The position numbers were made by a program, and so were the translations under genes. DNA of 5,755 nt. Source: an uncultured Acidimicrobiia bacterium. Lineage in GTDB: Bacteria > Actinomycetota > Acidimicrobiia > Spongiisociales > UBA5794. Below are positions 1 through 5,755 of the stretch, piece by piece. Each line of letters starts with the position of its first letter. The first letter of the stretch is position 1. A model generated the notes under the pieces. It was not told the origin of the DNA. It did no database searches and was given only the letters and a program-made list of their open reading frames with translations. The stretch spans positions 1 through 5,755 of the forward strand of contig CAJWGC010000077.1 of the NCBI GenBank assembly GCA_913031525.1. Direction: 5' to 3'.

Positions 1-488
1 TAGCGCCCCAGTTGTTCAACTCCGTCAATCTCCCCACGTCGTTTCACCTCTACCGCCACAGTGGTGCCCTCGGCGTCACGACATAAGAGATCCACAGGAC
101 CAACCGGAGTCGGATATTCGCGACGGACCAGTGTCATACCATCGCCCAACACCTGGGGACGATCAGCGAGCAATCGTTGTAACTCCGCCTCGACACCGTC
201 TTTATCAAGCCCTGGATCGTGCCCCATATCTATTTCGGTCTCGAAATAGATCTCGCCAAAAATGATGGTCAGCGTTTCACCCTTCGAATTCGTAACAACC
301 CACCGATCGTCTTCCTCTTCGAACTGGTTCGGAGCATTCATCCAGTTCAATGGCTTATAGGCACCACCATCGGCGTGTACAGCTACACACCCGTCTGCCT
401 TGATCATTACAAGTCGAATCGCCATCGGAAGACGCGCCGTAAGCCGTCCGTCATAGCCGACCTCACATTCCGCCACCCGAATTCGCAT
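1..488 (-). CDS. nucS: Endonuclease NucS/EndoMS, mismatch-specific (N-terminal 162 residues; C-terminus beyond the left edge)
   Basis: NucS (EndoMS) cuts both strands at mismatched bases and underlies the MutS/MutL-independent mismatch repair of many actinobacteria and archaea. The translation starts [20 protein letters not shown], continues with AYKPLNWM at residues 44-50 in the N-terminal DNA-binding/dimerisation domain, and enters the RecB-like nuclease domain with [19 protein letters not shown] (120-138) and [17 protein letters not shown] (144-160). The D-x(13)-E-x-K catalytic pattern is visible as D133, E147 and K149. About 60 residues, including the C-terminal tail that in this family contacts the sliding clamp, lie outside the window. 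The start is forced: an in-frame TGA sits only two codons upstream of the ATG at 488-486. There is no Shine-Dalgarno sequence before it, and a possible -10 element 8 bases upstream suggests a leaderless message. The gene lies downstream of sufB in the same orientation, across a 142-bp gap, with no obvious functional link. The family assignment is secure from the motifs. Confidence 0.95.
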   Translation of the reverse strand, partial: MRIRVAECEVGYDGRLTARLPMAIRLVMIKADGCVAVHADGGAYKPLNWMNAPNQFEEEDDRWVVTNSKGETLTIIFGEIYFETEIDMGHDPGLDKDGVEAELQRLLADRPQVLGDGMTLVRREYPTPVGPVDLLCRDAEGTTVAVEVKRRGEIDGVEQLGR

Positions 489-630
489 AAGCGGTCAGCG
501 TAGACGGGTCTGCAAACCCATCTCCAACTTCAACGCAGAGTGGCTCAGTAACCAGAATTCGTTTGGGAAATATCGGAATCGCGAATAGAACGCTGAAGCT
601 GCTACAGACAACAATCTAACGACAGTCCTA
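489..630. other. Intergenic gap between sufB and nucS
   Basis: These 142 bases separate two genes of the same orientation. On the minus strand I see no hairpin followed by a T-run after the sufB stop, so there is no clear terminator, and no convincing small reading frame or tRNA. GGGT-TTGCAG-ACCC (506-519) can form a 4-bp stem just upstream of nucS, but it is weak. Whether nucS is co-transcribed with sufB or has its own promoter cannot be settled from the sequence. Confidence 0.5.
497..502 (-). promoter_or_regulatory. Possible -10 element of a leaderless nucS promoter
   Basis: Read on the minus strand, TACGCT fits the actinobacterial -10 pattern TANNNT and ends 8 bases before the nucS ATG. 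Transcription could therefore start at or next to the A of the start codon. No good -35 is visible at normal spacing. The hexamer is short and could occur by chance; the missing ribosome binding site is what makes it worth noting. Confidence 0.25.
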
Positions 631-2034
631 TTAGCCCACCGAACCCTCCATTTGAAGCTCGATAAGGCGATTCAGCTCAACTGCATATTCCATTGGAAGT
701 TCTTTGACGATAGGTTCAATAAAGCCTGCCACGATCATCGCGGTGGCCTCTTCTTCGGTAAGGCCACGGCTCATCAAATAGAACAGCTGCTCTTCTCCCA
801 CTTTCGACACTGTTGCCTCATGGCCAATCTGCGTATCCGACTCCTCAATCTCCATATATGGATATGTGTCCGAACGAGAATCCTCATCAAGGATCAACGC
901 GTCACAGCGCACAAAGGACTTGGCATGATCGGCTCCGGGCTCAACACGAACAAGCCCACGATAACCGGCACGGCCACCGTCCATCGAGATCGACTTCGAG
1001 GTGATCAGGGACGTCGTGTTAGGAGCAGCGTGAATCATCTTGGCGCCAGCGTCTTGGTGCATTCCATGAGCAGCAAAAGCAATTGAAAGTACCTCTCCAT
1101 GAGCGCCCTCGTCCATCAACCAAACAGCGGGATACTTCATTGTGAGCTTCGAGCCTATGTTGCCGTCGATCCATTCCATAGTCGCGTTCTTGTAAGCAAC
1201 GGCGCGTTTGGTCACCAAGTTATAGACGTTGTTCGACCAATTTTGGATAGTGGTATAACGGCAGCGACCGCCTTCCTTAACCACGATCTCTACTACTGCC
1301 GAGTGAAGTGAGTCAGTGCTATAGATCGGTGCGGAGCACCCTTCAACGTAATGGCAGTACGCTCCCTCGTCGACAATGATGAGTGTGCGCTCAAACTGGC
1401 CCATGTTCTCAGCGTTAATTCGGAAATAGGCCTGAAGAGGCTGATCAACATGTACCCCCGGAGGAACATAGATGAAGGATCCTCCGGACCAAACGGCCGA
1501 GTTGAGCGCGGCAAATTTATTGTCATTAGGCGGGATAATCGTCCCGAAATACTCCCTAACAATATCCGGATGTTCGCGAACAGCCGTATCCATGTCGCAA
1601 AAGATGACCCCCATTTCCTCGAGGTCTTCTCGATTGCGGTGGTACACCACCTCGCTCTCATACTGAGCCGTTACTCCTGCAAGGTACTTACGCTCAGCTT
1701 CAGGGATACCGAGCTTCTCGTACGTCTCCTTAATGGAGTCCGGAACCATATCCCAGTCTTTGGCTTGTCCTTCGACCGGCTTGATGTAGTAGTAGATATC
1801 GTCAAAATCGATCTCTTCGAGGGCGCCGTCCCCGCCCCACGTCGGCATAGGCTTACGTAGAAAGCGCTGATACGCCTTGAGACGAAAAGCAACCATCCAG
1901 TCAGGTTCCTTCTTCATAGAAGACATCTCAAGAATGATCTCTTCGTCCAGCCCCTTGCGTGGCTTAAAGACGTAGTCCTCTTCGTCACGCCAGCCGAGTT
2001 CGTAAGAACTCAGATCGACATCAATAGCGGACAT
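631..2034 (-). CDS. sufB: Fe-S cluster assembly scaffold protein SufB
   Basis: SufB is the scaffold subunit of the cytosolic SufBC2D complex. It receives sulfur from the cysteine desulfurase system and builds Fe-S clusters with SufD, driven by the ATPase SufC. The 467-residue product is full length for an intein-free SufB. It shows [18 protein letters not shown] (41-58), the beta-helix core with [13 protein letters not shown] (195-207), [20 protein letters not shown] (231-250), TTIQNW (261-266) and RCDAL (376-380), and the C-terminal domain with [21 protein letters not shown] (404-424, GHE at 404-406) and the ending [16 protein letters not shown]233 appears to match the cysteine essential in E. 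coli SufB (C254). The region equivalent to E. coli C405 reads SRSDTYPY, as in Gram-positive SufB. The EGC site, which I recall carries an intein in M. tuberculosis SufB, is uninterrupted. The start is fixed by an in-frame TGA three codons upstream of the ATG; the ribosome site (GAGAG, very close to the ATG) is weak. Unusually, no sufC, sufD, sufS or sufU adjoins it. Confidence 0.97.
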   Translation of the reverse strand: MSAIDVDLSSYELGWRDEEDYVFKPRKGLDEEIILEMSSMKKEPDWMVAFRLKAYQRFLRKPMPTWGGDGALEEIDFDDIYYYIKPVEGQAKDWDMVPDSIKETYEKLGIPEAERKYLAGVTAQYESEVVYHRNREDLEEMGVIFCDMDTAVREHPDIVREYFGTIIPPNDNKFAALNSAVWSGGSFIYVPPGVHVDQPLQAYFRINAENMGQFERTLIIVDEGAYCHYVEGCSAPIYSTDSLHSAVVEIVVKEGGRCRYTTIQNWSNNVYNLVTKRAVAYKNATMEWIDGNIGSKLTMKYPAVWLMDEGAHGEVLSIAFAAHGMHQDAGAKMIHAAPNTTSLITSKSISMDGGRAGYRGLVRVEPGADHAKSFVRCDALILDEDSRSDTYPYMEIEESDTQIGHEATVSKVGEEQLFYLMSRGLTEEEATAMIVAGFIEPIVKELPMEYAVELNRLIELQMEGSVG

Positions 2035-2081
2035 GTTCTCTCATTTCTCGAACGATTTTCGCTAACCAGGTAGTCGTATTT

Positions 2082-2110
2082 TTGCAGATGGTAGAACAGT
2101 ACTCAATATA
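2082..2110 (+). promoter_or_regulatory. Candidate promoter for the LLM oxidoreductase gene
   Basis: TTGCAG (2082-2087) is followed after 17 bases by AATATA (2105-2110), a fair match to a sigma70-type -35/-10 pair. It would give a leader of about 255 bases before the ATG at 2372. An alternative nearer the gene is TGGACA (2278-2283) with CATAAG (2303-2308), but its 19-base spacing is long. Both are guesses from consensus alone. Confidence 0.25.
2105..2110 (-). promoter_or_regulatory. Candidate -10 element for sufB
   Basis: On the minus strand these bases read TATATT, five of six matching TATAAT, about 70 bases upstream of the sufB ATG. No recognisable -35 lies 16-18 bases further upstream. It occupies the same bases as the candidate plus-strand -10, so the two divergent promoters could compete if both are real. 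Confidence 0.25.
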
Positions 2111-2363
2111 AAAAGCGTTGTCGCTCACAGAATCGGAATTCTCGCCTTGGAAGAACAGATACCCTCACAACTCTAATTCCCTGTTCAGATATACCTGCTC
2201 TTCTATCTGGTGGAAATACCCACCCCGTATGTAAAAATCAAGCTTGTCGTCCTCATCAAAGAGGCAGCTCCGAAAAATGGACAGGGCTGCAAACCCCCCC
2301 GTCATAAGTTACAAGAGAGCACCTGGAGCTACAGAACTACTAGCTTCTTTGAGATCTACCCCT

Positions 2364-2367
2364 GGAG
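2364..2367 (+). promoter_or_regulatory. Ribosome binding site deciding the LLM oxidoreductase start
   Basis: GGAG lies four bases upstream of the ATG at 2372. It supports this ATG over the upstream GTG at 2210, which would add 54 residues unlike the family. Confidence 0.6.
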
Positions 2368-2371
2368 AAAC

Positions 2372-3193
2372 ATGAACAAGGTACGTATCGCTGTTCAGAT
2401 TCGTCCGCAACATTGCGATTATGCCGATATGGCGCGTGCCTTAGACCAGGCGGAAACATTAGGAATCGACATCGCTTATACATGGGATCATTTCTTCCCG
2501 CTCGCAGTCGTTCAATCCACTCGACATCGCCAATTCGGCCCCTCGGAGGGAAAGCATTACGAAGCCTGGACTCTCCTCGCAGCATTCGCCGAACGTAGCA
2601 AACGAATCCTTCTCGGAACTCTTGTTACGGCAAACTCTTACCGAAACCCACAGCTACTCGCCGATATGGCCCGGACCATCGATCACATCTCATCGGGAAG
2701 AGCGATTCTCGGAATCGGGTCAGGATGGAATCAGCGCGACTACGAAGAGTACGGGTATGAATATGGCACCGCAGGAAGTCGGTTGCGCGATCTAGATGCT
2801 GCTATGCCACTCATCAAAAAGCGGATATCGTTACTCGACCCACAGCCAATCGGATCTCTGCCCATCCTGATCGGTGGAGGCGGAGAAAAAGTCACACTGA
2901 GAATCGTTGCTGAATACGCCGACATATGGCACAGCTTCGGAACTCCAGATATCGCGCGTCATAAGAACGACATCCTTGACGATTGGTGCGATAAAGTCGA
3001 CCGCAATCCCGAAGAAATCGAACGAGCTGTAGGCGTGCAGAAGCAACCCACGGATGGAGCGGCAGCGACGGGAGACGAATACCATGATATCGGTATTCGT
3101 CAATTCACTATCGACCTCGACGGACCCGATTTCAATTTTGATGGAATCGACGATTGGCTGTCCTGGCGCGATCGAAAAAACGCGCCGAGTTAA
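2372..3193 (+). CDS. LLM-class (luciferase-like) oxidoreductase, probably F420-dependent
   Basis: This family adopts a TIM-barrel bacterial-luciferase fold and typically uses reduced F420 (some members FMN) for hydride transfer; the substrate here is unknown. The 273-residue product starts MNKVRIAVQIRPQHCDYADM. It has the strand-2 motif YTWDHFFP (36-43), EAWTLLAAFAERSKRILLGT (64-83), the family hallmark YRNPQLLADMARTIDHISSG (90-109) followed by the GIGSGW loop (114-119), and PILIGGGGEKVTLRIVAEYA (164-183) before DIW. The overall pattern resembles mycobacterial F420-dependent members of about 280-300 residues, so it looks complete though slightly short. The ATG at 2372 is chosen because it has a GGAG and begins the first barrel strand. 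The gene is transcribed divergently from sufB and converges on the ABC operon. Its last codons and stop lie inside the ABC operon's terminator hairpin. No F420 biosynthesis gene is in the window, so cofactor use is inferred from family resemblance and from the actinobacterial setting. Confidence 0.88.
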   Translation: MNKVRIAVQIRPQHCDYADMARALDQAETLGIDIAYTWDHFFPLAVVQSTRHRQFGPSEGKHYEAWTLLAAFAERSKRILLGTLVTANSYRNPQLLADMARTIDHISSGRAILGIGSGWNQRDYEEYGYEYGTAGSRLRDLDAAMPLIKKRISLLDPQPIGSLPILIGGGGEKVTLRIVAEYADIWHSFGTPDIARHKNDILDDWCDKVDRNPEEIERAVGVQKQPTDGAAATGDEYHDIGIRQFTIDLDGPDFNFDGIDDWLSWRDRKNAPS

Positions 3194-3200
3194 ACGGCGC
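3174..3200 (-). terminator. Intrinsic terminator of the ABC exporter operon
   Basis: GCGCCG (3182-3187) and CGGCGC (3195-3200) form a perfect 6-bp GC stem around a 7-base loop. On the minus strand the stem is followed, after one base, by six T (bases 3175-3180), the classic intrinsic terminator order. The minus-strand operon ends at 3347, so its transcript reaches this hairpin about 150 bases later. The hairpin overlaps the 3' end of the convergent LLM gene, whose TAA stop (3191-3193) sits in the loop. On the plus strand no T-run follows, so it should work best for the ABC operon. Confidence 0.8.
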
Positions 3201-3223
3201 ATCTCGTTGCCAGTCGACGAGAT
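3201..3223. repeat. Second hairpin abutting the terminator
   Basis: ATCTCGTTG (3201-3209) pairs with CGACGAGAT (3215-3223) to give a 9-bp stem with one G-T wobble and a 5-base loop. It begins at the very next base after the terminator stem, so the two could stack end to end. No T-run follows on the plus strand. It may help terminate or protect the 3' end of either convergent transcript. Confidence 0.5.
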
Positions 3224-3346
3224 AATGCGGTATCTAGAACGTGGTAAGAATCAACACTGCCCTCACCTCGCACTTACAGCCAACAAGGAGTTCACCCTGG
3301 CAAAACGATCCGCGCTCGATTCTTAATCAGCGAACTTTCGTCTCCA
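3201..3346. other. Convergent intergenic gap
   Basis: Apart from the hairpin at its left end, this stretch between the LLM gene and the ABC operon shows no gene. An ATG at 3225 opens a 33-codon frame without a ribosome site or a recognisable product. I see no plus-strand intrinsic terminator for the LLM gene here. Confidence 0.5.
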
Positions 3347-5122
3347 TCAAGCCAAACCGCGTTCCCAAACCCGTACAAGTTCGCGGTAACGAGGATTCCT
3401 GTTAACCAGACCGATATGCGTATCGTCGCCTATGACTCTGCCGCCATGGAGAAATACGACACGATCGGCACGCTCCGCACTGCGAAGTCGGTGTGCAATG
3501 ACCACAGCAGTGCGACCAGAAAGAAGAACCCGTAAGGCCCCTTCAACTTGAACTTCTGTTTCCGGATCGAGGTTGCTCGTAGCTTCATCTAAGACGATCA
3601 CAGCGGGATCAATCAAAAAAGCTCTTCCGAGCGCAATCAACTGTCGCTCTCCCGCTGAAAAACGACTGCCGTGTTGTCGTACGTTGGTATCGAGTCCATT
3701 AGGGAGCATCTGCACCCACTCGTCGATACCCATAGAACTACAAACGCGCCAAATATCACGATCAGTGGATTCGCGATTTCCGTAGATAAAGTTCTCGCGC
3801 AATGTCCCATTAAATAAGTAGTCATCTTGCGGAATGAGTGTGAAGAATCGAGATCGAGATTCATTAGTTAGATCACGCAAATCGTGACCATCAACCCTGA
3901 CGAGGCCCTCCGTAGGATCGTAGAGACGCATGAGCAGTTTGGCGACCGTCGACTTACCTGCCCCAGTCTCTCCGACGATGGCCACTCGCTGACCGGCTGG
4001 AATGTCAAGGTCCATGCGATCCAGAACTAAACCACTGCCAGAGTAGGAGAAAGAAACATCGCATAGCCGCAGTGAACCCGAAGCATGTTCAGGAAGATCG
4101 TAGGCCGTGGAACTCTGAACCAGAGCAGGCTGAGTATCGAGTATTCCGACAATCTTCTTAAGAGCTGCGAGAGACGCCTGTAGCAAATTAGAAACCTGAA
4201 CCAGTCCGACGATCGGCTGAAAGAACCACTCCAGGAGTAGAAGGAACGCAACTAGAGAACCGAATGTCAGATCCCCTTCGATAACACGCCTACCTCCGAC
4301 AAAGAGAACAAGACCAATACCCGCGGTATGAAGTACTGACACCGAAGGGAAAAACCACGAAATGGCTCTTGCTGCTTGCATATTCGCTTCGAAATAACTT
4401 TCATTCACGCGCCCAAAAGTCCCAGACTGCTGGGGATACTGCGTAAACGCCTGCACTTCTCGCACCCTATCGATACCTTCCTGCAGAGTGGCCAACACCG
4501 CCGCGATCCGCTCACGTACCCTTCCGTAAGCCAAAGACACGTAATACTGAAACAAAATGGTGAGGATCATCAAAACCCCGATGAGCGCGAACACAACCAG
4601 AGCAAGCTGAACATCAACGACAAGCAGCGCAATAGCAACACCAATCGATGTGAGTATGTTGGTCAGAGCTGTCACAGCACCCTCGTTAACGAAATCGGTC
4701 AACGCTTCGATGTCTGATGTCATACGGGAAACAAGAACGCCAGTCTTGGATCTATCGAAAAATGCCATGTCAAGACTCAGAATGTGGGCATAGACTCGAC
4801 TACGCAGTCTCAGTAGGAACTGCTCTCCAACCCACGAGACGGCTTTTTGAGATATCCGCTGCGCCACATATTGAAGAACGAGCAGAGCGATGAAAGCCAA
4901 GCCAGCTCGAGCGACAATCATCTCATCACTAGCAGCAACACCGTCATCTAGACCGTCCCGAACCACCAACGGTCCTAGCAATCGAGCAATCGTTGCAACA
5001 AGAGTGACGAAGAATGCGCCAATCGCCGGCCATACAAGAAAACGAGCTCCTTGCCCAGCTCGTACCAGCAGCCCTCCGGAATTTGTCGCTCCTCCAGCGC
5101 TATCTTGCTGGCCGTATTTCAC
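3347..5122 (-). CDS. ABC exporter subunit with fused membrane and ATPase domains (catalytic-site half)
   Basis: This is a 591-residue half-transporter of the type IV (multidrug/lipid exporter-like) ABC family, located in the cytoplasmic membrane. Six hydrophobic segments lie near residues 27-50, 68-88, 147-167, 170-193, 256-276 and 285-308. The ATPase domain has Walker A GETGAGKST (384-392), Q-loop Q432, signature FSAGE (488-492) in place of LSGGQ, Walker B with catalytic glutamate VIVLDEATS (E513), and H-loop H544. An intact glutamate with a degenerate signature is the usual pattern for one partner of a heterodimer. The GTG start overlaps the upstream subunit's stop as GTGA, implying translational coupling; a G-rich stretch precedes it and no alternative Met occurs before residue 68. 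The N-terminal 20 residues are polar and Gly/Ser-rich. The substrate (drug, lipid, peptide or other) cannot be read from the sequence, and no neighbouring gene suggests one. Confidence 0.92.
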   Translation of the reverse strand: MKYGQQDSAGGATNSGGLLVRAGQGARFLVWPAIGAFFVTLVATIARLLGPLVVRDGLDDGVAASDEMIVARAGLAFIALLVLQYVAQRISQKAVSWVGEQFLLRLRSRVYAHILSLDMAFFDRSKTGVLVSRMTSDIEALTDFVNEGAVTALTNILTSIGVAIALLVVDVQLALVVFALIGVLMILTILFQYYVSLAYGRVRERIAAVLATLQEGIDRVREVQAFTQYPQQSGTFGRVNESYFEANMQAARAISWFFPSVSVLHTAGIGLVLFVGGRRVIEGDLTFGSLVAFLLLLEWFFQPIVGLVQVSNLLQASLAALKKIVGILDTQPALVQSSTAYDLPEHASGSLRLCDVSFSYSGSGLVLDRMDLDIPAGQRVAIVGETGAGKSTVAKLLMRLYDPTEGLVRVDGHDLRDLTNESRSRFFTLIPQDDYLFNGTLRENFIYGNRESTDRDIWRVCSSMGIDEWVQMLPNGLDTNVRQHGSRFSAGERQLIALGRAFLIDPAVIVLDEATSNLDPETEVQVEGALRVLLSGRTAVVIAHRLRSAERADRVVFLHGGRVIGDDTHIGLVNRNPRYRELVRVWERGLA

Positions 5123-5755
5123 CTCGCCCGCCCACGGCCAAGCAAAACTCCGTCTTCGCCATCGCTGGCTAGCACTTCTCGATATCGCGGCACCCGATCA
5201 AGCAGTTCTCGATGAGTCCCGATCGCGGCAACTCGGCCTCTCTCCAGAAAAACTACTTTGTCGACAAGAGCAAGAGTAGAAGTCCGATGAGCAATGATCA
5301 CCGTCGTTCTACCCGACATGACTTGTCGAAGAGCCGATTGAATCTCAGCTTCTACTACTGCATCGACCGATGAAGTCGCATCATCAAGAATCAAGACTCT
5401 CGGATCACGTAGCACTGCCCGCGCAAGCGCTATTCGTTGACGCTGTCCGCCAGATAGGCTCAAGCCGCGCTCTCCGACAACGGTGTCGTAAGCATCCGGC
5501 AATTCGCAAACAAAATCGTGAGCCTGAGCAAGCCGAGCCGCTGCTCGAACTTGGAAGTCGTCGGCTTCCTGATCACCAACAGCAATGTTGTCTCGAATCG
5601 AAGCCGAAAAGAGAAAAGCCTCCTGAAACACTACAGCGACCTCGTTCCTGAGCTCGTCTAAGGACAACAACCTGATGTTGACACCGTCAATCGTGATCTC
5701 GCCTGACGTGACATCGCGGAATCGAGGAATAAGATTCGCCAACGTAGTTTTACCC
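5119..5755 (-). CDS. ABC exporter subunit, ATPase domain only (5' part beyond the right edge; degenerate-site half)
   Basis: The visible 211 residues are the C-terminal ATPase domain of the partner half-transporter; its membrane domain should lie to the right of the window. The frame is open to the edge and begins inside Walker A (GKTTLANLIPRF), so the TTG at 5742 is an internal leucine, not a start. Counting from the first visible residue, it has Q-loop Q44 (VVFQEAFLFSASIRDNI), an intact LSGGQ signature (100-104), Walker B LILDDATSS with Asp125 where the catalytic Glu is normally found, and H-loop H156. The tail after about residue 195 is Gly/Arg-rich. The stop overlaps the next gene's GTG by four bases, so both subunits are made from one message. 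In known heterodimeric exporters such as TM287/288, this Asp-bearing subunit supplies the poorly hydrolysing site and gives its good signature to the partner's active site. Confidence 0.93.
   Translation of the reverse strand, partial: GKTTLANLIPRFRDVTSGEITIDGVNIRLLSLDELRNEVAVVFQEAFLFSASIRDNIAVGDQEADDFQVRAAARLAQAHDFVCELPDAYDTVVGERGLSLSGGQRQRIALARAVLRDPRVLILDDATSSVDAVVEAEIQSALRQVMSGRTTVIIAHRTSTLALVDKVVFLERGRVAAIGTHRELLDRVPRYREVLASDGEDGVLLGRGRAR

Larger units (their letters stand above)
2035..2371. other. Divergent intergenic region between sufB and the LLM oxidoreductase gene
   Basis: These 337 bases must hold the promoters of both flanking genes. An AT-rich block at 2105-2114 (AATATAAAAA) can serve as a -10 on either strand. 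Other structure is weak: GAACAG (2153-2158) and CTGTTC (2181-2186) form an inverted repeat 22 bases apart; CAGATA (2186-2191) and TATCTG (2204-2209) form a 6-bp inverted repeat; GGAGCTA (2325-2331) pairs with TAGCTTC (2341-2347, one wobble) as a 7-bp stem before TTT; and CCTGGAG occurs at 2322 and 2361. A run of seven C lies at 2294-2300. The LLM frame stays open upstream to about 2177, but this stretch does not resemble the family. No tRNA or recognisable riboswitch was found. Confidence 0.5.

Noticed and set aside
61..503. Two plus-strand open frames at the left edge
   Set aside because: They are antisense to nucS, whose minus-strand translation carries the family's catalytic motifs without interruption.
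1351..1860. A 169-codon open frame on the plus strand inside sufB
   Set aside because: It lies wholly antisense to a conserved full-length sufB, has no recognisable domain, and several similar shadow frames occur over the same gene.
2056..2074. Possible IdeR/DtxR iron box upstream of sufB (GCTAACC at 2061-2067)
   Set aside because: One half-site fits the remembered consensus, but the other does not; only about 10 of 19 positions match, close to chance for an AT-rich leader.
2153..2186. GAACAG...CTGTTC inverted repeat as a regulator operator
   Set aside because: The half-sites are six bases and 22 bases apart, which fits no operator I can name, and such pairs are expected by chance in 337 bases.
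3054..3326. A 90-codon plus-strand frame crossing the LLM stop, including a 33-codon part from the ATG at 3225
   Set aside because: Most of it overlaps the LLM gene in another frame; the remainder has no clear ribosome site, no known motif and crosses the paired hairpin.
5119..5742. Reading the upstream ABC gene as a complete 207-residue stand-alone ATPase from the TTG at 5742
   Set aside because: The frame continues to the window edge and the preceding codons encode GKTT of Walker A, so the gene is simply cut by the window.

Overview
The window looks like ordinary chromosome from a member of the Actinomycetota with moderate GC (roughly half by eye). Three features support this. A NucS/EndoMS-type mismatch endonuclease lies at the left edge. 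A luciferase-like oxidoreductase of the F420-dependent kind is present. The SufB has the actinobacterial-type C-terminus. Most cultured actinobacteria with this gene set are GC-rich, so a mid-GC lineage such as a marine Acidimicrobiia relative is plausible. That placement is inference from gene content only.

Layout, left to right. Positions 1-488 (minus) hold the first 162 codons of nucS, running off the left edge. After a 142-bp gap comes a complete sufB (631-2034, minus). A 337-bp divergent intergenic region (2035-2371) separates it from a complete LLM-class, probably F420-dependent, oxidoreductase gene on the plus strand (2372-3193). A 153-bp convergent gap follows. A two-gene minus-strand operon for a heterodimeric type IV ABC exporter fills the rest: a complete downstream subunit (3347-5122) and the C-terminal ATPase domain of the upstream subunit (5119-5755, running off the right edge). 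The two subunit genes overlap by four bases (GTGA).

The genes do not form one pathway. NucS acts in mismatch correction, SufB in Fe-S cluster assembly, the LLM protein in an unidentified redox step, and the ABC pair in export of an unknown substrate. The best functional inference concerns the ABC pair. The upstream subunit has an intact LSGGQ signature but Asp in place of the catalytic Glu. The downstream subunit has an intact Walker A/B and Glu but a degenerate FSAGE signature. Together they predict one catalytic and one non-catalytic ATP site.

Other points of interest are a strong minus-strand intrinsic terminator for the ABC operon lying inside the 3' end of the convergent LLM gene, a sufB with no sufC or sufD beside it, and a nucS start with no Shine-Dalgarno that looks leaderless. 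I found no mobile element, CRISPR array, tRNA or rRNA, and no convincing undescribed system.
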